Source: Cytophagales bacterium
GTDB taxonomy: Bacteria; Bacteroidota; Bacteroidia; Cytophagales; Cyclobacteriaceae
Length of the DNA stretch: 9,862 nt
Direction: 5' to 3'
NCBI GenBank assembly: GCA_003504855.1
Contig: DNZD01000170.1
Coordinates: 1-9,862 of the forward strand
Shown: positions 1 through 7,304 of the stretch, one piece after another
How positions within the stretch are numbered: the stretch's first letter is position 1
Layout of the letters: every line of letters starts with the position of its first letter
Program-made: the position numbers and the translations under genes
Notes under the pieces: generated by a model
The model's input: only the letters and a program-made list of their open reading frames with translations
What the model was told of the DNA's origin: nothing
Database searches by the model: none

Positions 1-2031
1 ACAACAAGCCATACCTATAGTAATGCCGGTGTGTACAATGTCAAACTCACCGTTACCACGCTGGATGGATGCAGTGCGCAAGCGACAAAGCCTATACGGG
101 TAGGGGATGTGCCGGTGGTTGACTTTAACTGGTCGGTAATTTGCAATAATGATAGTACCAAGTTTGTCGACAAGACAAATCCTGGAACCGTATCGCATGT
201 AGACACTTATACCTGGGATTTTGGTGACGGTGATGTGTTGACCGGAACCGCAGCAGGTTCCGTACCACCAGGAGCAAACGGAGGAAGAACCTCAGGTAGC
301 TATAAGAAACCCAACCACAAGTATACATCGTTCGGTACCTATACTACCAAATTGACGGTCATAACAGATGACCTGTGTAATAACAGTCAGACCCAGAAAG
401 TATTTATCCTTCCGTACTCTACGGTCACACCCCTGGCCGGCAGTGCCTATCAGGAAGGGTTTGAGCTTTCGAACGGTGGTTGGATAGCTGAAGCCAAACA
501 GCCCAGCGATACAAGTTGGATCTGGGGGCCGCCGACGGGCTCGCACATTAATGTCGCAGCTGCAGGTACCAAGGTTTGGTGGACTGGAGGGAATGCCAAT
601 TCCTATTTTGCCAACGAGCAATCCGCAGTCAACGGTCCATGCTTTGATTTGCGTAACCTGATTCGCCCCATGATTTCACTGGATATCTGGAGCGACAGTG
701 AGCATAACCTGGACGGTGCAGTATTACAATACTCCACTGACGGTGGAGTGAATTGGCGAATTGTTGGCCCTCCCGAAGGTCAATTGTCCCGCGATGAAGG
801 CATCAACTGGTTCGATGGTCAGGGTATCCCCTCCAACCCCGGGTTGCAGCCCATTGGTAACTACGGATGGACAGACCCCACCAATGGATGGAGAAATGCA
901 AGGTTTAACCTCGATATGATACCTAAGATTGATAGGGATCAGGTTCGCATTCGTATCGCATATGGAAGTAACAGCACCAATCCGCCGGGGGTTCAGTTAG
1001 ATGGTTTCGCTTTTGATAATGTGTTTGTCGGGGATAAGGCACGCAATGTCCTTGTTGAGCACTTTACCAACTCCTCACTCAAAGCCAGTACGGATGCGGA
1101 TGCGCAAATCGATAAGCTGTTCCTCGATCAGTTTACAGTACATGATTCAACCGACTTCAATTATGTACAGTATCATATTGGTTTTCCCGGCGCTGATCCT
1201 TTGAATGCGGATAATCCAACCGATCCGGCCTCGCGCTCACTTTTCTATGGAGTTTCTCAACCCCCTGCCACGATCATGGATGGTATCCTGGATGGCGTCA
1301 AATTCAAGGGAAGCTATAATGACCTCAGTCGCGTTGAAATTGATCGCCGAGCGCTGAAGGACCCGCTCTTTGATCTTATCCTGACGGAATACCCGGCATC
1401 AACAAATAACATGATTTCTGTGGGCCTCGATATTGTGGCTAAACAGAATTTTAACGCACCGTTGATCGCGCAGGTATTGCTGGTTGAAAAGCAGACCGGT
1501 ACGTTTAAGAATGTGCTGCGAAAACAATTGTTTGGAGCAGATGGTCAGACCATTTCAAACAATTTTGTGAAGGGTGGACCACCATTCTCTCACCAACGAA
1601 ACAATGTCGTTATTGATGTTCCGATCACTAACCCTGGACGACTCACCCTGGTGGCATACGTTCAGGATAAGAACACCAAAGAAATTTATCAATCAATTAT
1701 CAGGCCTGCATCCAACAAACAGGGCGCACCAGTTACGGGCATAGAGCCGGTCGTTACGCCAACTGCTTTAAACGGTATTACGTTGTATCCTAACCCTGCC
1801 TCAGGTTCATTTAGCCTCTTGTTGCCGGAAGGTAAAACAGCAGAAGGCTTTAGCTGGAAACTCATTGACCAGCGTGGAGTGATTCTGAAGTCAGGTGATT
1901 TTGATGATCTGATTGATCAGACGCGCACGGTGGATATCAGCAGTTTGGCCAATGGCATCTATATCGTGGCTATTGCTGGTCCGGGCAAATCGGTAGTGTA
2001 CCAGAAACTGGTAATTTTGAACCGGAATTGA
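1..2031 (+). CDS. Secreted PKD / Omp28-like protein with T9SS type A C-terminal sorting domain (5' partial)
   Basis: Large exported surface or extracellular protein whose beginning is missing. The reading frame is open from base 1, and the first codons already read as the end of a PKD domain (HTYSNAGVYNVKLTV), so GTG at 31 is not the real start. Counting codons from base 1, 676 residues are visible. A second PKD domain spans about 37-137, with WDFGDG near 71 and a long Gly/Ser/Pro-rich insert before its H-Y strand. A jelly-roll or MAM-like region spans about 149-345 and ends in GFAFDNVFVGD. An Omp28-like, thioredoxin-fold region spans about 348-490 (VLVEHFTNSS, later YHIGFPG and YGVSQPPATIMDG), but the usual CxxC is absent. 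The last ~85 residues are a T9SS type A domain (TLYPNPASGSF, LANGIYIVAI, YQKLVILN). Known for the family: the CTD directs passage through the type IX translocon and is usually removed with attachment to the cell surface. Ligand and role are unknown. Domain calls are by eye; the CTD and second PKD are the surest. Confidence 0.9.
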   Translation, partial: TTSHTYSNAGVYNVKLTVTTLDGCSAQATKPIRVGDVPVVDFNWSVICNNDSTKFVDKTNPGTVSHVDTYTWDFGDGDVLTGTAAGSVPPGANGGRTSGSYKKPNHKYTSFGTYTTKLTVITDDLCNNSQTQKVFILPYSTVTPLAGSAYQEGFELSNGGWIAEAKQPSDTSWIWGPPTGSHINVAAAGTKVWWTGGNANSYFANEQSAVNGPCFDLRNLIRPMISLDIWSDSEHNLDGAVLQYSTDGGVNWRIVGPPEGQLSRDEGINWFDGQGIPSNPGLQPIGNYGWTDPTNGWRNARFNLDMIPKIDRDQVRIRIAYGSNSTNPPGVQLDGFAFDNVFVGDKARNVLVEHFTNSSLKASTDADAQIDKLFLDQFTVHDSTDFNYVQYHIGFPGADPLNADNPTDPASRSLFYGVSQPPATIMDGILDGVKFKGSYNDLSRVEIDRRALKDPLFDLILTEYPASTNNMISVGLDIVAKQNFNAPLIAQVLLVEKQTGTFKNVLRKQLFGADGQTISNNFVKGGPPFSHQRNNVVIDVPITNPGRLTLVAYVQDKNTKEIYQSIIRPASNKQGAPVTGIEPVVTPTALNGITLYPNPASGSFSLLLPEGKTAEGFSWKLIDQRGVILKSGDFDDLIDQTRTVDISSLANGIYIVAIAGPGKSVVYQKLVILNRN
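2012..2019 (+). promoter_or_regulatory. Putative Bacteroidota -7 element (TAATTTTG) ahead of the TerB-rhomboid-holA cluster
   Basis: Exact match to the Bacteroidota -7 consensus TAnnTTTG, inside the last codons of the T9SS protein gene and 40 nt before the ATG at 2060. I see no TTTG-type -33 element at the usual distance. It could give the downstream cluster its own promoter, because the gap after the previous gene is only 28 nt and holds no convincing terminator. Support is the motif and its position only; the same bases also encode protein. Confidence 0.35.
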
Positions 2032-2059
2032 TCTGTATTGGTTTAATGAGCGCAGAGGT

Positions 2060-2524
2060 ATGTTGACTGAGTTGGATAGGCTTTCGGGTTCAGAGCAGGA
2101 GCTTATGATGAAAGCACCATTGTTGGTATGTATTTTGATCGCTGGAGCTGATGAGCAAATTGATGCGCAGGAGGTAAAGGGAGCCATTCAACTCGCGGAA
2201 TCCGCCCGTAAGAAGGAGCAGGTGTCAGCCCTGTTTAGAATGGCAGCGGAAGACTTTGAAGATAAATTTAAGATTGTCCTTCAGGGACTTCCGCAGGAAC
2301 CAGCAGCGCGTAACGAAACGATTATCGGAGAACTCAAGGGCCTTAATCCAGTCTTACCAAGGCTGAATCCCACCTTTGCGAAAGAATACCTTCGTTGCCT
2401 CCGTTTCGTAGCCAGGCGAATAGCACAATCGTCTGGCGGGGTTCTGGGTATTAATTCTATTGGAGAAGAAGAATCTGCGCTAATTAATCTTCCCATGATT
2501 ATTGAGCCTGTATCTAAAGGCTAG
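2060..2524 (+). CDS. TerB-like helical domain protein, function unknown
   Basis: Soluble, largely helical 154-residue protein with no signal peptide or membrane segment, so probably cytoplasmic. Residues 20-38 (PLLVCILIAGADEQIDAQE) match the first helices of TerB/TerB-like domains, in which an Asp of the 'aDG' turn (here D31) and a Glu seven residues later (E38) are the conserved acidic positions. The C-terminal part (SSGGVLGINSIGEEE, about 124-138) also resembles such proteins. TerB domains are associated with metal or stress sensing at membranes, but no substrate can be read from this sequence. ATG 2060 is chosen as the longest ATG start. ATG 2108 has an AGGAG six bases upstream and is an alternative that keeps the TerB motif. 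The gene ends 5 nt before the rhomboid gene, so co-transcription with it is likely. The family call is tentative; the ORF being real is well supported by spacing. Confidence 0.65.
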   Translation: MLTELDRLSGSEQELMMKAPLLVCILIAGADEQIDAQEVKGAIQLAESARKKEQVSALFRMAAEDFEDKFKIVLQGLPQEPAARNETIIGELKGLNPVLPRLNPTFAKEYLRCLRFVARRIAQSSGGVLGINSIGEEESALINLPMIIEPVSKG

Positions 2525-2529
2525 TATAA

Positions 2530-3093
2530 ATGGCCAGCTCCAGGGGCGTTTTTGGCAGCTCAATTGTCCCTATTCGCCTTGTCTTTATCATGTGGCTTGC
2601 CTTTTCCATGGAGGTTTTCTACCGAATAGATCTTGGATGGCTCGGCATACTTCCAAGAACCTGGTCTGGATTGATCGGGATATTTACAGCGCCAATGATC
2701 CATGCCAACCTTACCCACCTGATCTCGAATTCAGTTCCGCTTTTGTTTCTGGGATCAGTCTTGTTCTTCTTTTATCCCAAAATAGGAGGTACCGTTTTCT
2801 TCCGATGCTACTTCATTACCAATGTCCTGGTATGGCTTTTTAGCCCCCGGGTATCTTATCATATTGGGGCCAGCGGACTTGTCTATGGACTTTCTGCTTT
2901 TTTGATTTTCTTTGGCTTCCTGCGCGGGCAGGTGTGGTCGCTCATTATCTCTATTTTAATTTTTGCTATGTACGGTGGAATTTTCTATGGTGTACTGCCT
3001 ACTAATCCCTGGATTTCCTGGGAATCTCACTTATCCGGTGCCATCGTTGGTGCTGTGAGCGCATTTGATCTGCGATCTAAATCTTCACGATGA
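2530..3093 (+). CDS. Rhomboid family intramembrane serine protease
   Basis: Polytopic inner-membrane protease of 187 residues, expected to cut transmembrane substrates within the bilayer. Hydrophobic segments cover most of the protein, consistent with the six-helix rhomboid core. HIGASG at 111-116 is the GxSG active-site motif, with nucleophile Ser115. His167 in WESHLSGAIVGA is the general base in the last helix. H63 and N67 (HLISN) fit the HxxxN pair that stabilises the oxyanion in the GlpG family. All key residues are therefore present and an active enzyme is expected. No extra cytoplasmic or soluble domain is attached. The start lies 5 nt after the TerB-like gene, and its stop overlaps the holA start in ATGA (3090-3093), which suggests an operon with translational coupling. 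The substrate is unknown. Rhomboid assignment is firm; the physiological role is open. Confidence 0.92.
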   Translation: MASSRGVFGSSIVPIRLVFIMWLAFSMEVFYRIDLGWLGILPRTWSGLIGIFTAPMIHANLTHLISNSVPLLFLGSVLFFFYPKIGGTVFFRCYFITNVLVWLFSPRVSYHIGASGLVYGLSAFLIFFGFLRGQVWSLIISILIFAMYGGIFYGVLPTNPWISWESHLSGAIVGAVSAFDLRSKSSR

Positions 3094-4115
3094 TGGATAC
3101 TGTCGCCAGGAAAATACTCTCCGACCTGAAGTCCCGGAAATTCGCTCCTGTTTACCTGCTTCAAGGCGAGGAGACGTATTATATTGATCTGATTTCCAAT
3201 TATATAGAGTCAAATATCTTAAGTGATGCTGAAAAAGGATTTAACCAGGTTGTCATCTATGGAAAGGAATCACCGGTCAGCACAATCCTGAACCATGCCC
3301 GCCGATTCCCAATGATGGCCGAACGCCAGGTGGTGATTGTGCGCGAAGCACAGGACATCCCGGATCTCAGCAAGGAGATGGGACAGAAGTTGCTGCTGGA
3401 TTACCTCGCTAAGCCAAACCCGACCACCGTGTTGGTGTTATGTCACAAGTACAAAACCCTTGATAAGCGCAAAGAACTTGGCAAGAAGGCTGAACAACTT
3501 GCCTTGTCAGCGACTTTTAAGAAACCTTATGAGAACCAACTGCCCGAGTTTGTAAGTGAATACATCCATGCCCAAGGCTTTGCCATGGAGGATGCAGGTA
3601 TTCAGGTGCTGTGTGAGGCAGTCGGCAATGACTTAAACCGCCTGGCCAATGAGGTGGATAAGATGTTAATTGGCAGGAAAACTGCAGAGACGCTGACAGC
3701 CGAATTTGTGATGTCACAGGTAGGGATGAGCCGGGAATACAACATTTTTGAGTTACAAAAGGCCTTGATTAACCTTGATCTTTATCGTTCCTACCGAATT
3801 GCTGAGTATTTCTCCTCCAATACGAAAAAGAATCCATTGATTATGCTGGTTGCTTTTTTGTACAGTTTTTACAACAAACTTCTGCTCGCGGCGGCAACGT
3901 CCAGCAGGACCAAGGAAGAGCTGGTTAGTACCTTAAGAATCAGTCCGTTTGCTGCAGGCGATTATATGATTGCTTTGAGAAATTACCCTTTGCAGAAGAT
4001 AACAGAAAACATCTCGCTGCTGCGCGAAACCGACCTTAAACTCAAGGGCGTACAATCTGGTACGGCCGACGAAGGAGAAATACTTAAAGAACTTGTGGTG
4101 CGGTTGATCCGTTGA
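3090..4115 (+). CDS. holA: DNA polymerase III subunit delta
   Basis: Clamp-loader subunit that opens the beta sliding clamp during DNA replication, acting in the cytoplasm with gamma/tau and delta'. The 341-residue length is typical. The N-terminal region (about 1-140) has the delta start pattern PVYLLQGEETYYID at 20-33, which lacks a Walker A motif, as expected because delta does not bind ATP. FPMMAERQVVIV at 73-84 corresponds to the stretch that carries the clamp-contacting hydrophobic residues in E. coli delta. GNDLNRLANEVDKM at 179-192 is a highly diagnostic delta segment. REYNIFELQKAL at 215-226 and the C-terminal GEILKELVVRLI match the collar domain. ATG 3090 overlaps the rhomboid stop; an in-frame ATG at 3093 is equally possible. 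A 156-nt gap follows before the next gene. The link between an essential replication gene and a rhomboid is probably only genomic. Confidence 0.93.
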   Translation: MMDTVARKILSDLKSRKFAPVYLLQGEETYYIDLISNYIESNILSDAEKGFNQVVIYGKESPVSTILNHARRFPMMAERQVVIVREAQDIPDLSKEMGQKLLLDYLAKPNPTTVLVLCHKYKTLDKRKELGKKAEQLALSATFKKPYENQLPEFVSEYIHAQGFAMEDAGIQVLCEAVGNDLNRLANEVDKMLIGRKTAETLTAEFVMSQVGMSREYNIFELQKALINLDLYRSYRIAEYFSSNTKKNPLIMLVAFLYSFYNKLLLAAATSSRTKEELVSTLRISPFAAGDYMIALRNYPLQKITENISLLRETDLKLKGVQSGTADEGEILKELVVRLIR

Positions 4116-4170
4116 ACGGGTGTAATCTCACTTCTGGCGTTTCCGGGATGGGAATTTCAGCAGGAATGCT

Positions 4171-4178
4171 TATTTTTG
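4171..4178 (+). promoter_or_regulatory. Putative Bacteroidota -7 element (TATTTTTG) ahead of the TPR/barrel operon
   Basis: Exact TAnnTTTG match in the 156-nt gap between holA and the TPR gene, 93 nt before ATG 4272. No clear -33 TTTG is visible. If used, the leader would be roughly 85 nt long. Within that leader the bases 4230-4253 can form a small imperfect hairpin (CCGG arms around an A-rich loop, with GAA/TTC extending it past a bulged T) just before the start region. The rest of the gap is AT-rich; I see no riboswitch and no convincing terminator for holA in it. Confidence 0.4.
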
Positions 4179-4271
4179 ATTTCGTGCTACCCCGATTTTT
4201 TAGACTGCACGTAGTTAATTTTTTAAACTGAATCCGGCAATAAAAACCGGTTCTGTTAGTTCAGAGAGAAA

Positions 4272-7200
4272 ATGACAATGACGAGAAGTACGATCGTACT
4301 TATCCTGTTTCTGATTTGCCGGTTGCCCGGAATGGGTCAGGAACCTGTGTCTTCCCAAACTATTGAAAAAGGTTACACCGACGCCCTGGATCTGGTGGCC
4401 CACCGTGCTTATGGTGCCGCCTATAGACTGTTGACCGAATACCTCACATATCCCGACCGGGCCGGATCACGAAGAGCTGACGCCCAATACTACCAGGCTT
4501 TGTGTGCTGTGCACATGTACCATATGGACGGTGAGCGAATGATGGAGGCATATATTGACCAATATCCGCTTTCGCCCAAATCAGTGGCCGCAAATTATGA
4601 GCTAGCCACCTTTTATTACTATGAGAAGAACTACAGCCGGAGTTCCACCTACTTTGCCAAGGTCGACTTTCGAACCCTGTCCCGCGAAGAACAAAACACC
4701 GGCCACTTCAGGTGGGGGTATAGTTTGTTTACGATGCGGAAATTCAAGGAAGCACTCGATCAGTTCAATGCGATCAAAGGCTTGGGTGGTCAGTACGGGC
4801 CTGCAGCGAGTTATTACGCCGGATTCATAGAATCTTCTCAGTCGGACTATGCCAATGCGTTGATTGACTTGCAACGTGCCGAGGCCAATCCGTCATACGC
4901 CACTATTGTTCCGGTCTTGATCACGTACGTTTATTATAAGCAGAAGTCCTACGATCAGTTGTTGTCCTATACCGCCACCGTACTGAGCAAAGAGGGTATC
5001 TCATCCGCCGCCGAAATTTCTCTGTTGGCAGCCGAAACGCATTATCGCAAGAATGATTTCGGCAAGGCATTGCCTCTATATATCGACTACCTCGACGATG
5101 AAGCGAGGAAGGCGGACCGGGGGGTGCTCTTCCGGGCCGGCTCAACAGCATTCAGGCAGAAGGATACCGACCATGCCCTTCAATACCTGAAAGCCTCGGC
5201 ATCAGACCTGGACACCATTGGGACCAGTGCGTCCTACCTGATCGGTCTCATCTATTTGCAGCGAAAAGAGAAGCCACTGGCCCTTACTGCATTTGAAAAC
5301 GTTAAGAACACTACCATCGATGCCCGGATTGCTGAGGAGAGCCTGTTCCTGTCAGCTAAAGTAAATTACGAATTGGGTCGTGCCGACGAGTCTATAGCAG
5401 AGTTTGAAGGACTGCTCAAGCGGTATCCCCAATCTGGCCATCAACAGGAGACCCGTGAGCTGCTGTCACAGGCCTATGTCAATGCCAACAATTTTAATAG
5501 GGCCATCGAATACATTGAATCGTTGCCACGCAGATCGCCGGCTGTGGACAGGGCCTACCAAAAAGCAACGTACCTCAAAGGCACTGACTATTTTAATAAG
5601 GAAGATTATATCAATGCGGTTCAATTTCTGCAGAAATCACTCGAAGTACCAGTTGATCCATCGCTGGAAGCCGAGGCCGCCTATTGGCTCGGTGAATCGT
5701 ATTCGATAGGGAAGAAGTATGAGCAGGCTGTTGGTTTTTATGAACGTGCCCTGGGCGCCGCGCCTGCTGCATCCTTGCGCAATGATATCCGGTATGGTCT
5801 TGGCTACGCACGGTATAACCAGCAACAGTACGAGCAGGCATTGACAAGTTTTAAGGAGTTTGTGGGTAAGGCTGCAAATAATGATTCACGTCTCCCGGAT
5901 GCCGCCATACGCCTGGGAGATTGCTACTACACCCGAAAAGCAAATGGCGAGGCATTGTTGAGTTATCGCAAAGCAATTCAATTGGGTACCCTTGATGCAG
6001 ACTATGTGCATTTGCAGCAAGGTATCATCCATACCATGGAAGGTCGCTATACCGATGCGGCCTCAGAGTTAGACATCGTTGCGGCTACGCGCGGCTCACG
6101 GTATGCGGAAGAAGCCATGTTCAAGCGGGGTCAGTTGGATTTTGAACAGAGTAACTATGCAGGGGCGGTCACTCGCTTCACCTCATTAATCACTACAGCG
6201 AAATCTTCGCGCTGGGTGCCGTATGCGTACACGCGAAGGGCAGCCGCTAACTACAACCTTAAAAAGTACGATGCGACGGCCAATGACTATATCGAAGTGT
6301 TGGAAAAATACCCGACACACCCGGCGTCACAAGATATTTTGCTTCCATTGCAAGAGGCCTTGAACCTTGCCAAACGCAATGGTGAATTTGACAAATACCT
6401 CGCGCAGTTCAAGGCGATCAATCCGGATGCCGCAGGGATTGAGGTCGTTGAATTTGAGGCCGCGAAGAATCTGTATTTTAGTCAATCATACACGTCAGCA
6501 GCTGATAAACGCGGCGCGTACGCTATGAATTATCCCGAAAGCCCCAGGCGAATGGAGGCACGCTACTATCAGGCAGAATCTTATTATCGCCTGAAGGAAT
6601 TTGCCAAAGCACTGGAGTTATACAATGAAATTTCAGCAGAATCTACTTTTACGTTCATCAACAAAACAGTAGGCCGTCAGGCAGAACTGACTTTCAAGCT
6701 GGGCAACTACGACAAAGCTGCTGCATCATTCCAGCGCCTTCAGCTGATTGCGGCTAACAAGAAGGAACAAAACACTGCCTGGAATGGACTGATGGAATCC
6801 TACTACCTGCTGGCACAATATGATTCTGCAGATGTCTATGCCCGTAAGCTGCTGAACCAATCAAACGTGAACGTGGGCTCACAAAACAAAGCCTCGTTGT
6901 ACCTCGGCAAATCGGCCATGGCGAAAGGAGACTATGAGACGGCCAAAGATGAGTTCATTAATACCATTAATGCAGCCCACGATGAATATGGCGCCGAGGC
7001 CAAGTACCTCCTTGGGGAGATATTTTATCTTACCAAAGAACATAAGCAATGCTATGAGACATTGCTTGGGGTAAAATCAGAATTCTCTACATATACCGAG
7101 TGGGTGGGCAAAGCCTTCCTCTTGCTGGCTGACAATTATGTAGCCACCAATGAGATATTCCAGGCCAAGGGGACCTTGAAGTCCCTTGTGGATAATTTCC

Positions 7201-7304
7201 CCACCCAGGAAGTGAAAGACCTCGCCAGTGAAAAGTTGAAAAAAATTGAGCAGGACGAACTTCGTCTAAAGGCCAAAACAGATTCAACAGACCGCGACAA
7301 ATGA
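4272..7304 (+). CDS. Large secreted tetratricopeptide-repeat (TPR) solenoid protein
   Basis: A 1010-residue protein made almost wholly of TPR-type helix pairs, expected to be a periplasmic scaffold. Residues 1-22 form a signal peptide (MTMTR, then a hydrophobic core, cleavage after GMG and before Gln23). The Cys at 16 is not in a lipobox. TPR motifs run through the chain; clear examples are near 469-498 (YWLGESYSIGKKYEQAVGFY), 506-531, 616-640, 763-788, 873-899 and 910-932, each with the W/Y-LG-Y...A-F/Y spacing. The C-terminus is a short charged tail with no other domain. The repeats resemble those of CpoB/YbgF and BamD-like proteins, but I see no enzyme motif. ATG 4272 is used; ATG 4278 would also keep the signal peptide. 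The stop overlaps the start of the beta-barrel gene as ATGA, so the two products are probably made together and may interact. The specific role is unknown. Confidence 0.9.
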   Translation: MTMTRSTIVLILFLICRLPGMGQEPVSSQTIEKGYTDALDLVAHRAYGAAYRLLTEYLTYPDRAGSRRADAQYYQALCAVHMYHMDGERMMEAYIDQYPLSPKSVAANYELATFYYYEKNYSRSSTYFAKVDFRTLSREEQNTGHFRWGYSLFTMRKFKEALDQFNAIKGLGGQYGPAASYYAGFIESSQSDYANALIDLQRAEANPSYATIVPVLITYVYYKQKSYDQLLSYTATVLSKEGISSAAEISLLAAETHYRKNDFGKALPLYIDYLDDEARKADRGVLFRAGSTAFRQKDTDHALQYLKASASDLDTIGTSASYLIGLIYLQRKEKPLALTAFENVKNTTIDARIAEESLFLSAKVNYELGRADESIAEFEGLLKRYPQSGHQQETRELLSQAYVNANNFNRAIEYIESLPRRSPAVDRAYQKATYLKGTDYFNKEDYINAVQFLQKSLEVPVDPSLEAEAAYWLGESYSIGKKYEQAVGFYERALGAAPAASLRNDIRYGLGYARYNQQQYEQALTSFKEFVGKAANNDSRLPDAAIRLGDCYYTRKANGEALLSYRKAIQLGTLDADYVHLQQGIIHTMEGRYTDAASELDIVAATRGSRYAEEAMFKRGQLDFEQSNYAGAVTRFTSLITTAKSSRWVPYAYTRRAAANYNLKKYDATANDYIEVLEKYPTHPASQDILLPLQEALNLAKRNGEFDKYLAQFKAINPDAAGIEVVEFEAAKNLYFSQSYTSAADKRGAYAMNYPESPRRMEARYYQAESYYRLKEFAKALELYNEISAESTFTFINKTVGRQAELTFKLGNYDKAAASFQRLQLIAANKKEQNTAWNGLMESYYLLAQYDSADVYARKLLNQSNVNVGSQNKASLYLGKSAMAKGDYETAKDEFINTINAAHDEYGAEAKYLLGEIFYLTKEHKQCYETLLGVKSEFSTYTEWVGKAFLLLADNYVATNEIFQAKGTLKSLVDNFPTQEVKDLASEKLKKIEQDELRLKAKTDSTDRDK

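Noticed and set aside
7..621. Several open frames on the - strand and alternate + frames over the T9SS gene and later genes (for example 292-621 -, 2502-2843 +, 7087-7428 -)
   Set aside because: They lie inside genes with clear domain content, have compositions full of Arg/Pro/Ser/His typical of shadow frames, and lack recognisable motifs.
2017..2046. Inverted repeat TTGAACC / GGTTTAA around the stop of the T9SS gene, considered as a terminator
   Set aside because: Seven AT-rich pairs with a G-U and a 16-nt loop, and no T tract afterwards; too weak to call.
4230..4253. Small CCGG hairpin in the leader of the TPR gene, considered as terminator for holA or as a riboswitch
   Set aside because: Only four strong pairs plus three past a bulge, no T tract, and no conserved RNA motif seen; mentioned only as a leader feature.
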